Program-made: the position numbers and the translations under genes | Shown: one piece after another, positions 40,907 through 49,920 of the stretch | Layout of the letters: each line of letters opens with the position of its first letter | How positions within the stretch are numbered: the stretch's first letter is position 1 | The notes under the pieces: model-generated | Seen by the model: only the letters and a program-made list of their open reading frames with translations | Databases searched by the model: none | Told to the model about the DNA's origin: nothing | NCBI GenBank assembly: GCA_023391285.1 | Contig: JAEWBF010000086.1 | Coordinates: 21,771-85,770, forward strand | Direction of reading: 5' to 3' | Length of the DNA: 64,000 bases | From: Verrucomicrobiota bacterium | GTDB lineage: Bacteria > Verrucomicrobiota > Verrucomicrobiia > Opitutales > Opitutaceae

Positions 40907-43096
40907 ATGTCTGTTTCTGCTCCCAAGATTACTGTCGTCACCGACAAAGCCAAGATCTCTCCGGCTAACGCCAAGGACCGTCCGTTCCCGCTCGAGTGGA
41001 CCCGCAATATCGGCATCGCCGCCCACATCGACGCTGGCAAGACCACGACTAGCGAACGCATTCTCTTCTACACCGGCTCCGTCCACAAGATGGGTGAGGT
41101 GCATGAAGGCACCGCGGTAACCGACTGGATGGAGCAGGAGCGCGAGCGTGGCATCACGATCACGGCCGCCGCCATCTCCTGTGCGTGGAACGCGTCATGC
41201 GGTCCCTGGAAGGGCATCAAGCAGCGTATCAACGTTATCGATACCCCCGGCCACGTCGACTTCACCGCCGAGGTGGAGCGCTCGCTCCGCGTGCTCGACG
41301 GCGCCGTCGCCGTGTTCTGCGCGGTCGCCGGTGTGCAGCCGCAATCCGAAACGGTTTGGCGCCAGGCCAACAAATACAAGGTGCCGCGCGTTGCGTTCAT
41401 CAACAAGATGGACCGCGTCGGTGCCGACTTCTACCGCGCGATCGAGGAAATGCGGACGAAGCTCAAGGCGAACGCGCACGCGCTGTTTCTCCCGATCGGC
41501 GCGGAAGAAAATTTCAACGGCGTCGTCGATCTCGTTCAGAACATCGCCTATATTTTCGACGAGACCAAGGATCCGCTCGGGATGGTTCCGGTGACTTCCG
41601 ACATTCCGGAAGACATGCGCGACCAGGCCAAGGAATACCGCGAGAAGCTGATTGAAGCGGTGTCCGATTTCGACGACGTGATCGCCGAAAAATACCTCGG
41701 CGGTGAAGAAATCACCCCTGCCGAGCTGATGCTTGGTATTCGCAAGGCGACCATTTCGCTCCAGTTCACCGGCGTCATCCCCGGTTCGGCCTTCAAGAAG
41801 AAGGGCATCCAGCGTCTTCTCGATTGCGTCGTGAATTATCTCCCGAGCCCGCTCGATCTTCCTCCGATGAACGGGCAGGATAGCGACGGGAAGGAAGTGT
41901 TCGCCCCGACCGATGACAACGGCAAGCTGGCCGGCCTCGCTTTCAAGCTGTGGACCGATCCTTTCGTCGGCAAGCTGGTGTTCTATCGCGTTTACACCGG
42001 CATTCTGAAGAAGGGCACCTCCCTTTACAATCCGCGCACCCGCCGCTCGGAACGCGTCTCGCGTCTCGTGCTCATGCGCGCCATGGACCGCGAAGAAATC
42101 GATCTCGCCTACTCGGGTGACATCTGCGCGCTCGTCGGCGTTAAGGACGTCATCACCGGGGATACTCTGTGCGACGAGAATTTCGACATCCGTCTCGAGC
42201 CGCCGTCCTTCCCTGAGCCCGTTATCTCGATGTCCATCGAGCCGAACTCGAAGGCCGACCAGGAAAAGATGGGCAACGCCCTTCAGCGCTTGGTGGCGGA
42301 AGATCCGACTCTGCGGGTGAAAACCGATCCCGACACCGGCCAGACCATTCTTGCCGGCATGGGCGAACTTCACCTCGACATCATCCGCGACCGGATGAAG
42401 CGCGAGTTCAAGGTCGAAGCCACCGCGGGCAAGCCGCAGATTGCGTATCGCGAGACCATCGCGAAGCCGGCCGACGGGGAAGGTAAGTTCATCCGTCAGT
42501 CCGGCGGCAAAGGCCAATACGGTCACGTGGTCGTCAAACTCGAGCCCAACGAAAAGGGCAAGGGCGTCGAAGTCATCAACGAGATCGTGGGTGGCGTCAT
42601 CCCGAAGGAATTCATCAAGCCCTCAACGGATGGTATTCTCGAAGGCGCCAACAACGGCGTCGTCGCTGGCTACCCGGTTGTGGACGTCAAGGTCCGCATC
42701 GTCGATGGCTCGTTCCACGAAGTCGATTCGTCCGAACTCGCGTTCAAGATGGCCGGTATTTTCGCCTTCAAGGAAGCGATGAAGAAGGCCAACCCGATCC
42801 TTCTCGAGCCAATCATGGGCGTCGAAGTCACGACTCCGGAAGAATATCAGGGCGACCTCATGGGCGACATCAACCGTCGCCGTGGCGCCATCCAAGGTAT
42901 CGAAAACAAGAACGGCGCTGCGATCGTCAACGCGCACGTTCCGCTCGAAACGCTCTTCGGCTACGTCACCGACATTCGCTCGCTCTCGAAGGGCCGCGCC
43001 AGCGCATCCATCACGCCGTCGCACTTCGAGCAGGTGCCGAACTCGCTTCTCGCGAAGATCGTCGAGACCTCCTCGAAAGCTCCCGCCCGCACGTAA
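40907..43096 (+). CDS. fusA: Elongation factor G
   Basis: The product has 729 residues. G1 AHIDAGKTT, switch I ERERGITITAAA, G3 DTPGHVDFT and G4 NKMDRVGAD are all normal; domain IV starts ESGG-like with IRQSGGKGQYGHV. Compared with E. coli EF-G there are about 23 extra residues before RNIGIAAHID. It drives translocation. The spacer from rpsG is only 21 bases. Confidence 0.97.
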   Translation: MSVSAPKITVVTDKAKISPANAKDRPFPLEWTRNIGIAAHIDAGKTTTSERILFYTGSVHKMGEVHEGTAVTDWMEQERERGITITAAAISCAWNASCGPWKGIKQRINVIDTPGHVDFTAEVERSLRVLDGAVAVFCAVAGVQPQSETVWRQANKYKVPRVAFINKMDRVGADFYRAIEEMRTKLKANAHALFLPIGAEENFNGVVDLVQNIAYIFDETKDPLGMVPVTSDIPEDMRDQAKEYREKLIEAVSDFDDVIAEKYLGGEEITPAELMLGIRKATISLQFTGVIPGSAFKKKGIQRLLDCVVNYLPSPLDLPPMNGQDSDGKEVFAPTDDNGKLAGLAFKLWTDPFVGKLVFYRVYTGILKKGTSLYNPRTRRSERVSRLVLMRAMDREEIDLAYSGDICALVGVKDVITGDTLCDENFDIRLEPPSFPEPVISMSIEPNSKADQEKMGNALQRLVAEDPTLRVKTDPDTGQTILAGMGELHLDIIRDRMKREFKVEATAGKPQIAYRETIAKPADGEGKFIRQSGGKGQYGHVVVKLEPNEKGKGVEVINEIVGGVIPKEFIKPSTDGILEGANNGVVAGYPVVDVKVRIVDGSFHEVDSSELAFKMAGIFAFKEAMKKANPILLEPIMGVEVTTPEEYQGDLMGDINRRRGAIQGIENKNGAAIVNAHVPLETLFGYVTDIRSLSKGRASASITPSHFEQVPNSLLAKIVETSSKAPART

Positions 43097-43116
43097 CACC
43101 TCGTTCTTTGCCTCCC

Positions 43117-43425
43117 ATGAAAGGTCAACGCATTCGCATCAAGCTCCAGGGCTTCGACTACCGCGTCATCGATCAGTCGGCCCTCGAGATCGTCGAGACC
43201 GCCAAGCGCTCCGGCGCGCGCGTCTCGGGCCCGATCCCGCTGCCGACCCGCATCGAAAAACTTTCGGTCAACCGCTCCCCGCACGTCGACAAGAAGTCGA
43301 TGGAGCAGTTCGAAACCCGCACGCACAAGCGTCTCATCGACATCATCGAGCCGACCGCTCAAACGGTCGACGAGCTGAAGAAACTGAACCTGCCTTCGGG
43401 CGTGGACATCACCATCAACGTCTAA
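43117..43425 (+). CDS. rpsJ: 30S ribosomal protein S10
   Basis: The product has 102 residues from ATG 43117; an in-frame TTG nine bases earlier is less likely. MKGQRIRIKLQGFDYR, GPIPLPTRIEKLSVNRSPH and FETRTHKRLIDII are diagnostic. It is the first gene of the S10 cluster and follows fusA directly, without the usual second tuf between them. Confidence 0.97.
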   Translation: MKGQRIRIKLQGFDYRVIDQSALEIVETAKRSGARVSGPIPLPTRIEKLSVNRSPHVDKKSMEQFETRTHKRLIDIIEPTAQTVDELKKLNLPSGVDITINV

Positions 43426-43476
43426 GGCACTTCACCGCGCCCCAGGCTCAAATACTCTACAGTAGCCGTTGCCTGT

Positions 43477-43494
43477 GTCCCGCGCCCGCGGGAC
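43477..43494 (+). promoter_or_regulatory. Hairpin in the rpsJ-rplC spacer
   Basis: GTCCCGCG, CC, CGCGGGAC is a perfect 8-bp inverted repeat in a 126-base gap. It may be a small palindrome or a leader element for the rplC-rplD part of the operon; there is no T-run. Confidence 0.45.
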
Positions 43495-43551
43495 CGCCAG
43501 GCTATCGCTAAAGTAGGTTCTCAAACGGAACTACCACCTACCGCTTAGCCC

Positions 43552-44205
43552 ATGATCTCATCGCTCCTAGGCAAGAAACTCGGAATGACGCAGGTCTACG
43601 ACGCACAGAACGTGCTCGTGCCCGTCACCGTGGTCGAGGCCGGTCCCTGCACCGTCGTGCAGGTCAAGACCGCCGAGACCGATGGCTATAACGCCGTCCA
43701 GATCGGCTTCTCTCAGAAGAAGACCAAGAACACTCCCGCTGGCGAACTCGGCCACGCGAAGAAGGCCAATCTCGAAAACGCTCCGCGCGTTCTCAGCGAA
43801 GTTCGCCTCACCGATGCGCCGACGCTCAAGGTCGGCGACGTCGTGAACGTCACCTCGTTCGCCGAAGGCCAGCTCGTCGACGTCATTGGTGTCACCAAGG
43901 GCAAAGGCTTCCAAGGCGTCGTGAAGCGCTTTCGTGTTGCGGGCGGTCCTGCCACCCACGGCTCAATGTTTCACCGCCGCATCGGCTCGATCGGCATGCG
44001 CCAGACGCCCGGCCGCTCGTGGAAAAACCAGGCGATGCCTGGTCACATGGGACAGGAGAAGCGCACCGTGCAAAACCTCACGGTCGTGAAAGTCATCGCC
44101 GACAAGAATCTCATCCTCGTGAAGGGTGCGATCCCCGGCGCCAACGGCGACGACGTCATCGTCCGCTCCGCCATCAAGGGCCAGCCTAAGGCCGTCCAAG
44201 CCTAA
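43552..44205 (+). CDS. rplC: 50S ribosomal protein L3
   Basis: The product has 217 residues. LLGKKLGMTQVY, VIGVTKGKGFQGVVKR and GSIGMRQTPGRSWKNQAMPGHMG are characteristic; the last includes the methylated Gln region. It nucleates 50S assembly. The ATG is preceded by GCTTAGCCC, with no Shine-Dalgarno sequence. Confidence 0.97.
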   Translation: MISSLLGKKLGMTQVYDAQNVLVPVTVVEAGPCTVVQVKTAETDGYNAVQIGFSQKKTKNTPAGELGHAKKANLENAPRVLSEVRLTDAPTLKVGDVVNVTSFAEGQLVDVIGVTKGKGFQGVVKRFRVAGGPATHGSMFHRRIGSIGMRQTPGRSWKNQAMPGHMGQEKRTVQNLTVVKVIADKNLILVKGAIPGANGDDVIVRSAIKGQPKAVQA

Positions 44206-44220
44206 CCTGGAGACATAGAC

Positions 44221-44853
44221 ATGAAGCTTACCGTTTTTAATTCCGACGCGACCTCAAGCACTGAGAAGGATTTCGGCTTGCCGACCTTCGAGGGCGACAA
44301 GGGCCTGCAAGCGGTCAAGGAAGTGATCGTCGCGATCAACGCCAACAACCGTCAGGGCACCCACTCCACCAAGACCCGCGGCGAAGTCCGCGGCGGCGGC
44401 AAAAAGCCGTGGCGCCAAAAGGGCACCGGCCGCGCTCGCGCCGGCTCCATCCGCTCGCCCCTCTGGTCGGGCGGCGGCGTCGTCTTTGGCCCGAAGCCCC
44501 GCGACTACTCGAAGAAGATCAATTCCAAGGTGAAGCAGCTCGCGTTCAGCCGCGCGTTGTTCGACCGCGCAACCTCCGGCGAACTCGCCGTGATCGAGCA
44601 GTTCGACACCAAGGTCACCAAGACCAAAGCCATCAGCCAGATCCTTGGTCGCATCGCCCCGAAGGGCAAAGTGCTCCTCGTCGATGCACCTTTCGCCGTC
44701 GAGACCGCCCGCGCCTCGCGTAACATCGAGCGCGTTTCGCTCCAGGAAGCGGCGAAGCTCAACACTTTCGATCTCGCCCAATACGCCAAGATCATCGTCA
44801 GCACCAAGGCGCTCGAAGCGATCCTCGCCCGCGTCAACGGAGGTAAGAACTAA
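44221..44853 (+). CDS. rplD: 50S ribosomal protein L4
   Basis: The product has 210 residues. NRQGTHSTKTRGEVRGGGKK, PWRQKGTGRARAGSIRSP and the exit-tunnel loop are clear. TGGAGAC lies 9 bases before the ATG. In E. coli this protein regulates the S10 operon; no equivalent leader was recognised here. The stop overlaps the rplW start (TAATG). Confidence 0.97.
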   Translation: MKLTVFNSDATSSTEKDFGLPTFEGDKGLQAVKEVIVAINANNRQGTHSTKTRGEVRGGGKKPWRQKGTGRARAGSIRSPLWSGGGVVFGPKPRDYSKKINSKVKQLAFSRALFDRATSGELAVIEQFDTKVTKTKAISQILGRIAPKGKVLLVDAPFAVETARASRNIERVSLQEAAKLNTFDLAQYAKIIVSTKALEAILARVNGGKN

Positions 44854-45134
44854 TGCAAGCCGACAAGATCCTGAAACTCGTTCGCCTCTCGGAGAAGTCC
44901 AACAAGCTTTCTTCCGAACTCGGCCAATACACCTTCGAGGTCTACGGGCATGCGAACAAGCACCAGATCGCGCAGGCGGTTGAGCAGACCTTCAAGGTCA
45001 CCGTCCGTCGCGTGAACACCCAAAACTACCGCGGCAAAAACAAGAAGAGCCGCGCCGGCCGTCCCTCGGTCGGTTCCGACTACAAGAAGGCGATCGTGAC
45101 GCTGAAAGCCGGCGACAAGATCGAGCTCGTCTAA
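44853..45134 (+). CDS. rplW: 50S ribosomal protein L23
   Basis: The product has 93 residues. ILKLVRLSEKSNKLSSELGQ, YTFEVYGHANKHQIAQAVEQ and VNTQNYRGKNKK match the family. It lies at the exit tunnel and docks SRP and trigger factor. GGAGG is 9 bases upstream, within rplD, and the start shares a base with the rplD stop. Confidence 0.95.
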   Translation: MQADKILKLVRLSEKSNKLSSELGQYTFEVYGHANKHQIAQAVEQTFKVTVRRVNTQNYRGKNKKSRAGRPSVGSDYKKAIVTLKAGDKIELV

Positions 45135-45163
45135 CGCGACGCATCGCACCGGAGAAAACCACC

Positions 45164-46030
45164 ATGGCTATCCATTCCTTTCGTCCCCTCACGCCCGCCG
45201 GCCGCTTCACCTCGCTCAACAAGCGCGAGGGCCTCACGAAGAAGCGTCCGGAAAAGGCGCTCACCGAGCCCAAGCCGAAGACCGGCGGCCGCAACGTCTA
45301 CGGTCGCATCACGACCCGCCACATCGGTGGCGGGCACAAGCAGCTCTATCGCATCGTGGACTTCCGCCGCGACATCCTCGACATGCCCGCCAAGGTGCAG
45401 GCCATCGAGTATGATCCGAACCGCACGGCCAACCTCGCGCTGATTGCTTACGCGAACGGCGAAAAACGCTACATCCTCGCGCCGAATGGCCTGAAGGTCG
45501 GCGATTCGATCTTCACCTCGAACAAGGCGACGACGAACGATTTCAACGTCGGGAACAACTTCCCGCTCGAGATCATTCCGCCCTCTACGCGCCTCCACGC
45601 CGTCGAGCTCGTCCCCGGTCGCGGCGCTCAGATCGCCCGTTCCGCTGGCGCGTCGCTCGAACTCGTCGCGGTGGAAAATGGCAAGGCGACGCTCAAGATG
45701 CCCTCGGGCGAGCTTCGTTTCGTCAACCCGAAGTGCCGCGCCACCATCGGTGAAGTCGGCAACGGCGATCACTCCAACCAATCGCTCGGTAAGGCCGGCC
45801 GCCGTCGCTGGCTCGGCGTTCGTCCGACCGTTCGCGGTATGGTGATGAACCCGGTCGACCACCCCAACGGTGGTGGTCAGGGCAAGTCCAAAGGTGGTGG
45901 CGGTCGCCAGCAGCTCGTGTCCCCGTGGGGCCAGCTCGCGAAGGGCTTTCCGACCCGCCGCCGTTCGAAACAGTCGAACGCGCAGATCATCGTCCACCAC
46001 AACGGCCGCAAGCCGCGCGGCAAAAAGTAA
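45164..46030 (+). CDS. rplB: 50S ribosomal protein L2
   Basis: The product has 288 residues. Signatures include GRNVYGRITTRHIGGGHKQ, PLEIIPPSTRLHAVELVPGR and the peptidyl-transferase-proximal VRGMVMNPVDHPNGGGQGK. CGGAGAA precedes the ATG. It is needed for subunit joining. Confidence 0.98.
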   Translation: MAIHSFRPLTPAGRFTSLNKREGLTKKRPEKALTEPKPKTGGRNVYGRITTRHIGGGHKQLYRIVDFRRDILDMPAKVQAIEYDPNRTANLALIAYANGEKRYILAPNGLKVGDSIFTSNKATTNDFNVGNNFPLEIIPPSTRLHAVELVPGRGAQIARSAGASLELVAVENGKATLKMPSGELRFVNPKCRATIGEVGNGDHSNQSLGKAGRRRWLGVRPTVRGMVMNPVDHPNGGGQGKSKGGGGRQQLVSPWGQLAKGFPTRRRSKQSNAQIIVHHNGRKPRGKK

Positions 46031-46048
46031 TCACGCCCCACTCGCACC

Positions 46049-46324
46049 ATGGCACGTTCCATCAAAAAGGGTTTCTTCGTCGACTATCACCTGCTCGAGA
46101 AAATCGAGAAGGCCACCAAGTCCGGCGCGAAGAAGCCCATCCAGACCTGGTCCCGTCGTTCGACGATCACCCCCGACTTCGTGGGGCACACGTTCAACGT
46201 TCACAACGGCAAGGCTTTCGTCGCCGTTTACGTCACCGAAAACATGGTCGGCCACAAGCTCGGCGAATTCGCGCTCACCCGCGTGTTCAAGAGCCACGGC
46301 GGCATGACCCGCAAGGAAATCTAA
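46049..46324 (+). CDS. rpsS: 30S ribosomal protein S19
   Basis: The product has 91 residues. MARSIKKGFFVDYHLLEKIE, IQTWSRRSTITPDFVGHTF and VYVTENMVGHKLGEFALTR are standard. It binds the 16S head with S13. No Shine-Dalgarno sequence is visible. A palindromic repeat lies in the spacer after it. Confidence 0.97.
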   Translation: MARSIKKGFFVDYHLLEKIEKATKSGAKKPIQTWSRRSTITPDFVGHTFNVHNGKAFVAVYVTENMVGHKLGEFALTRVFKSHGGMTRKEI

Positions 46325-46369
46325 GCCGTAGTTTTAACTCAGTCCTTTACTCATCACCGAAACCGAAAG

Positions 46370-46394
46370 GGTAGGGCCCCGACTTGTCGGGGCC
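46370..46394. repeat. GC palindrome repeat, CCCGAC/GTCGGG family, copy 4
   Basis: GGTAGG leads into GGCCCCGAC, TT, GTCGGGGCC, a perfect 9-bp stem. It is in the reverse orientation to copies 1-3 and sits in the 121-base gap between rpsS and rplV, inside an essential operon. Confidence 0.7.
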
Positions 46395-46445
46395 GCTATC
46401 GCCGACGAATCCGAAACCTGAATACGTCGGAATCCTCTGAAAACC

Positions 46446-46790
46446 ATGGAAGTTCAAGCCCTCACCCGCTACGCGCGCATGTCCCCTAAGAAGGTGCGCG
46501 AAGTCGCCCGCACCATCCAAGGCCGCAAGGCTGCGGAAGCCGTCGATTATTTGACGCTCATCCCGCGCAAGTCCGCGCGCCTCATCGCGAAGACGCTGAA
46601 AAGCGCGATCGCCAACGCCGAGAACAACAACAATCTCTCGGCCGACTCGCTCACCGTGAAGAGCGCCGTCATCGAAAACGGCCCCGTCCTCAAGCGCTTC
46701 AAGGCCGGCGCCCGCGGTTCCGCGATGCCCCGCCGCAAGAAGATGTCGCACATCCGCATCGTCCTCTCCGACGGCAACTCGAACGAATAA
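46446..46790 (+). CDS. rplV: 50S ribosomal protein L22
   Basis: The product has 114 residues. ALTRYARMSPKKVREVARTI, ALIAKTLKSAIANAE-like core and GSAMPRRKKMSHIRIVLS are typical, including the loop that lines the exit tunnel. No Shine-Dalgarno sequence before the ATG. Confidence 0.96.
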   Translation: MEVQALTRYARMSPKKVREVARTIQGRKAAEAVDYLTLIPRKSARLIAKTLKSAIANAENNNNLSADSLTVKSAVIENGPVLKRFKAGARGSAMPRRKKMSHIRIVLSDGNSNE

Positions 46791-46802
46791 CCGACACTCA
46801 CC

Positions 46803-47435
46803 ATGGGCCAAAAGACCAACCCGACCGGCTTCCGTCTCGCCGTCCGCCGCAACTGGCAGTCCCGCTGGTATGCGAACAAGAAGGATTTCTCCAAGCTTCT
46901 CGCCGAGGACCAGATCATTCGCGAAAAGCTGATGGAGAAGCTCAAGCAAGCCTCCGTGCCGCGCATCTTCATCGAACGCGCGTCCAATCGCGTGCGCGTC
47001 AAGATCTACACCGCGCGCCCCGGCATCGTCATCGGCCGCAAGGGCCAGGAAATCGAGAAGATCAAGGAGGAGCTCGCGAAGCTCACCGGCAAGGAAATCC
47101 TCCTCGATATTCAGGAAGTGAAGAAGCCTGAGATCGAAGCCCAGCTCGTCGCCGAAAACGTCGCGCTGCAGCTCGAACGCCGCATCGCTTTTCGTCGCGC
47201 CATGAAGAAGGCCGTTGAAATGGCCATGACGCTCGGCGCCGAAGGCATCCGTATCCAGTGCTCCGGCCGCCTCGGCGGCGCCGACATCGCCCGCCGCGAA
47301 TGGCAGCGCAAAGGCCGCGTTCCGCTCCACACGCTCCGCGAGAACATCGACTACGGCTTCTCCGAAGCCCTCACCGTTTACGGCAAGATCGGCGTCAAGT
47401 GCTGGATCTGCAAAAAGGAGTCCGACAACAACTGA
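46803..47435 (+). CDS. rpsC: 30S ribosomal protein S3
   Basis: The product has 210 residues. MGQKTNPTGFRLAVRRNWQS at the N-terminus, the KH-domain GxxG-type GIVIGRKGQEIEKIK and CSGRLGGADIARREWQRKGR are diagnostic. It lies at the mRNA entry channel. The 12-base spacer from rplV has no Shine-Dalgarno sequence. Confidence 0.97.
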   Translation: MGQKTNPTGFRLAVRRNWQSRWYANKKDFSKLLAEDQIIREKLMEKLKQASVPRIFIERASNRVRVKIYTARPGIVIGRKGQEIEKIKEELAKLTGKEILLDIQEVKKPEIEAQLVAENVALQLERRIAFRRAMKKAVEMAMTLGAEGIRIQCSGRLGGADIARREWQRKGRVPLHTLRENIDYGFSEALTVYGKIGVKCWICKKESDNN

Positions 47436-47452
47436 CCGCGCCCTCGCGCGGG

Positions 47453-47487
47453 ATCTCAAATTTGAGATCTCAAATTTCAAATCTCTA
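47453..47487. repeat. Heptamer word array (ATCTCAA type) before rplP
   Basis: Five units with an exact 7-base step, for example ATCTCAA and ATTTGAG. It includes the 18-bp palindrome GATCTCAAATTTGAGATC (47452-47469). It occupies the place where the rplP ribosome-binding site would be. Confidence 0.75.
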
Positions 47488-47492
47488 GTCCC

Positions 47493-47915
47493 ATGGCTCT
47501 CGCTCCCTCCCGCACGAAATATCGCAAGACGATGAAAGGCACCCGCGCTGGCAACGCCAAGCGCGGCAACACTCTCGCCTTCGGCGATTTCGGCCTCCAG
47601 TCGCTCACGCGCGGCCCCATGACCGGTCAGCAGATCGAAGCCGCCCGCGTCACCATCTCGCGCCACCTCAAGCGCAAGGGTAAACTCTGGATTCGCGTCT
47701 TCCCGCACAAGCCCGTCACGAAGAAGCCCGCCGAAGTCCGCATGGGCCAAGGCAAGGGCCCGGTCGAATTCTACGTCGCCGTCATCAAGCCCGGCGCCAT
47801 CCTGTTCGAACTCGCCGGCGTGCCCGCCACCATCGCGAAGGAGGCCTTCCGCCTCGCCGATGCGAAGCTGCCGTTTCACTGCCGCTTCATCCAGCGCGAC
47901 TCCACCGCGGCTTAA
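47493..47915 (+). CDS. rplP: 50S ribosomal protein L16
   Basis: The product has 140 residues. RTKYRKTMKGTRAGNAKRGN, FGDFGLQSLTRGPMTGQQIE and RMGQGKGPVEFYVAVIKPG are conserved. It contacts the A-site tRNA elbow. The start codon is six bases after a heptamer array. Confidence 0.97.
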   Translation: MALAPSRTKYRKTMKGTRAGNAKRGNTLAFGDFGLQSLTRGPMTGQQIEAARVTISRHLKRKGKLWIRVFPHKPVTKKPAEVRMGQGKGPVEFYVAVIKPGAILFELAGVPATIAKEAFRLADAKLPFHCRFIQRDSTAA

Positions 47916-47941
47916 AGTTTAACAACGTCCGAACGCCCGTC

Positions 47942-48148
47942 ATGACTTCCAAAGAAATCCGCGATCTCGCCCCGGCCGAGATCAACACCAAGCTCCGCGA
48001 GACGCGTGAGCAACTCCTCCAGCTTCGTCTGCGCAAGCACACGGGCCAGGTCGAGAAGACCCACGAGATCCGCTCCCTCCGGAAGGACATCGCGCGCCTC
48101 GAAACCATCCTGAACGAAAAGAAGAAGAAAGCGCCGGCCGCTGCCTGA
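47942..48148 (+). CDS. rpmC: 50S ribosomal protein L29
   Basis: The product has 68 residues. LAPAEINTKLRETREQLLQL and KTHEIRSLRKDIARLETIL form the two-helix family core. The last KKKKAPAAA residues are a short basic/Ala tail. It lies at the tunnel exit next to L23. Confidence 0.95.
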   Translation: MTSKEIRDLAPAEINTKLRETREQLLQLRLRKHTGQVEKTHEIRSLRKDIARLETILNEKKKKAPAAA

Positions 48149-48175
48149 GCACCGCGCCCCAACTAAGTCAAAGCC

Positions 48176-48553
48176 ATGTCCTCTCCCGCACCCGGCCAAC
48201 GCAACAAGCGCCGCTCTCAAGTCGGTTACGTCAGCAGCCGCTCCGGCGACAAGTCCGTGAAAGTCACGGTCGCCTACAAGTCGCCGCATCCGCTCTATCA
48301 CAAGGTCATCAACCGCCAGACCGTTCTCCACGTCCACGACGAGAAGAACGAGACCAAGGTCGGCGATAAGGTCGAGGTGATGGAAACCCGTCCGCTCAGC
48401 CGCCTCAAGCGCTGGCGCATCGTTTCCGTGCTCGAAAAAGCCGTTACCACCGACGCTATCGCCATCAGCGAATCGGACGTCGCCGCCCAGGTCCCCACCA
48501 AGACCGCCACGGCCGAGACTTCCGCCACCACCACGCCCGCTCCGCAGGCTTGA
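48176..48553 (+). CDS. rpsQ: 30S ribosomal protein S17 with low-complexity C-terminal tail
   Basis: The product has 125 residues against about 84 in E. coli. The core RRSQVGYVSSRSGDKSVKVTV and KVGDKVEVMETRPLSRLKRW is normal. After about residue 103 comes an added T/A/P-rich tail (TKTATAETSATTTPAPQA). The tail resembles those on S5, S11 and L17 here and should be disordered on the ribosome surface. Confidence 0.95.
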   Translation: MSSPAPGQRNKRRSQVGYVSSRSGDKSVKVTVAYKSPHPLYHKVINRQTVLHVHDEKNETKVGDKVEVMETRPLSRLKRWRIVSVLEKAVTTDAIAISESDVAAQVPTKTATAETSATTTPAPQA

Positions 48554-48587
48554 TCCTTTTAACAACTGAAACCTACGGAGGCCTGCC

Positions 48588-48953
48588 ATGATTCAACTGC
48601 GCTCCATTCTCGACGTCGCCGACAACACCGGCGCCCGCAAAGCCGCGATGATCTCCCGCAAGGGCCAGAACACCGACACGGCTGCGGTGGGTGACATCAT
48701 CACCGTCCACATCAAGCAAAGCTCCACCGAAGCTACCGTGAAGAAGGGCGAGGTCCACAAGGCCGTCGTCGTTCGCACGAAGGCACCCGTCCGTCGTGCC
48801 GACGGCAGCTACCTGCGCTTCGATAGCAACGCGATCGTCATCATCGACGCCACTAACAACCCGCGCGGCACCCGCATCTTCGGGCCCGTCGCCCGCGAAC
48901 TGCGCGCGAAGAACTTCATGAAGATCATCTCGCTCGCGCCGGAGGTCCTCTAA
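48588..48953 (+). CDS. rplN: 50S ribosomal protein L14
   Basis: The product has 121 residues. MIQLRSILDVADNTGARKAA, IKQSSTEATVKKGEVHKAVV and FGPVARELRAKNFMKIISLAPE are characteristic. GGAGG lies 7 bases before the ATG, one of the clearest in the operon. It forms an intersubunit bridge. Confidence 0.97.
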   Translation: MIQLRSILDVADNTGARKAAMISRKGQNTDTAAVGDIITVHIKQSSTEATVKKGEVHKAVVVRTKAPVRRADGSYLRFDSNAIVIIDATNNPRGTRIFGPVARELRAKNFMKIISLAPEVL

Positions 48954-48954
48954 C

Positions 48955-49230
48955 ATGGCTCAGAAATTTCACGTCAAACGCGGCGACCAGGTCGTCGTCA
49001 TCGCCGGTTCCCAAAAGGGCAAGTCGGGCAAGATCCTCGAGATCCTGCCGTCGAAACAGCGCGCCCGCGTCGAGGGCCTCGGCATGATCAAGCGGCACCT
49101 CAAGAAGTCCCAGGAGCATCCGCAAGGCACGATCGCCGAGCGCGAAGGCTCGATCGCCATCAGCAACCTGATGCTGCAGTCGGTCTTCGACGCCAGCAAA
49201 CGCAAGAAGCCCGAAGCCGCCAAGGCCTAA
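48955..49230 (+). CDS. rplX: 50S ribosomal protein L24
   Basis: The product has 91 residues. The KOW motif is HVKRGDQVVVIAGSQKGKSG, then VEGLGMIKRHLKKSQEHPQG. It starts one base after the rplN stop and uses a GGAGG inside rplN. It initiates 50S assembly. Confidence 0.95.
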   Translation: MAQKFHVKRGDQVVVIAGSQKGKSGKILEILPSKQRARVEGLGMIKRHLKKSQEHPQGTIAEREGSIAISNLMLQSVFDASKRKKPEAAKA

Positions 49231-49338
49231 CGCGAAACAGCGCTTGCCAAGCCGGCCTCGCGCCTGCGTTACTGAGCGCTTTTCCACTCTAAAATCTCTC
49301 TCAATCGCCTCGCGGTCGGTAATCGCGGGCACTCCCAA

Positions 49339-49908
49339 ATGAGCTACGTTCCCTCCCTTAAGAAAGTCTACGTCGAGCAGGTCGCTCCTGAACTCGTGAA
49401 GAGCCGCGGCTACGAGAATAAGCACCAAGTTCCGCGCCTGCTGAAAATCGTGCTGAACACCGGCATCGACGCCGACGCCGATAAGAACCAGATCACCGAG
49501 ATTCAGCGCGACTTGGGTCTGATCGCCGGCCAGAAGCCGATCCTCAATCGCTCCCGCAAGGCCATCGCGAATTTCAAGCTGAAGCCCAATCAAGTCGTCG
49601 GTTGCAGCGTCACGCTCCGTGGCCCCGCGATGTGGGAATTCCTCCAACGCCTCATCGCCGTTGCCCTTCCGACCATCCGCGACTTCCGCGGCGTCGGTTC
49701 GAAGCTCGACGGTCAGGGTAACTACAATCTCGGCATCACCGACCACACGATCTTCCCGGAAATCACCGTGGAAAACGTGAAGAAGCACATGGGTCTCGAC
49801 GTCACGTTCGTGACCAGCGCCAAGACGGACGATGAAGGCCGCGAACTCCTCCGCCTCCTCGGAATGCCCTTCCGCCGCGCGGAAGGTGCTGCGCCGAAAG
49901 CCGCCTAA
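49339..49908 (+). CDS. rplE: 50S ribosomal protein L5
   Basis: The product has 189 residues. NKHQVPRLLKIVLNTGID, AGQKPILNRSRKAIANFKLK and GNYNLGITDHTIFPEI are clear. It binds 5S rRNA and P-site tRNA. The 108-base spacer from rplX is longer than its neighbours but holds no gene. Confidence 0.97.
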   Translation: MSYVPSLKKVYVEQVAPELVKSRGYENKHQVPRLLKIVLNTGIDADADKNQITEIQRDLGLIAGQKPILNRSRKAIANFKLKPNQVVGCSVTLRGPAMWEFLQRLIAVALPTIRDFRGVGSKLDGQGNYNLGITDHTIFPEITVENVKKHMGLDVTFVTSAKTDDEGRELLRLLGMPFRRAEGAAPKAA

Positions 49909-49920
49909 TTTTCAACGACC

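Noticed and set aside
43108..43116. TTG start for rpsJ three codons upstream
   Set aside because: MKGQRIRIKL from ATG 43117 matches S10 length and start; MPP would be an unsupported addition.
47453..47487. Heptamer array as a regulatory operator for rplP
   Set aside because: The same period with unrelated words occurs at many other loci, so a specific binding site is a poorer explanation than a repeat-generating process.
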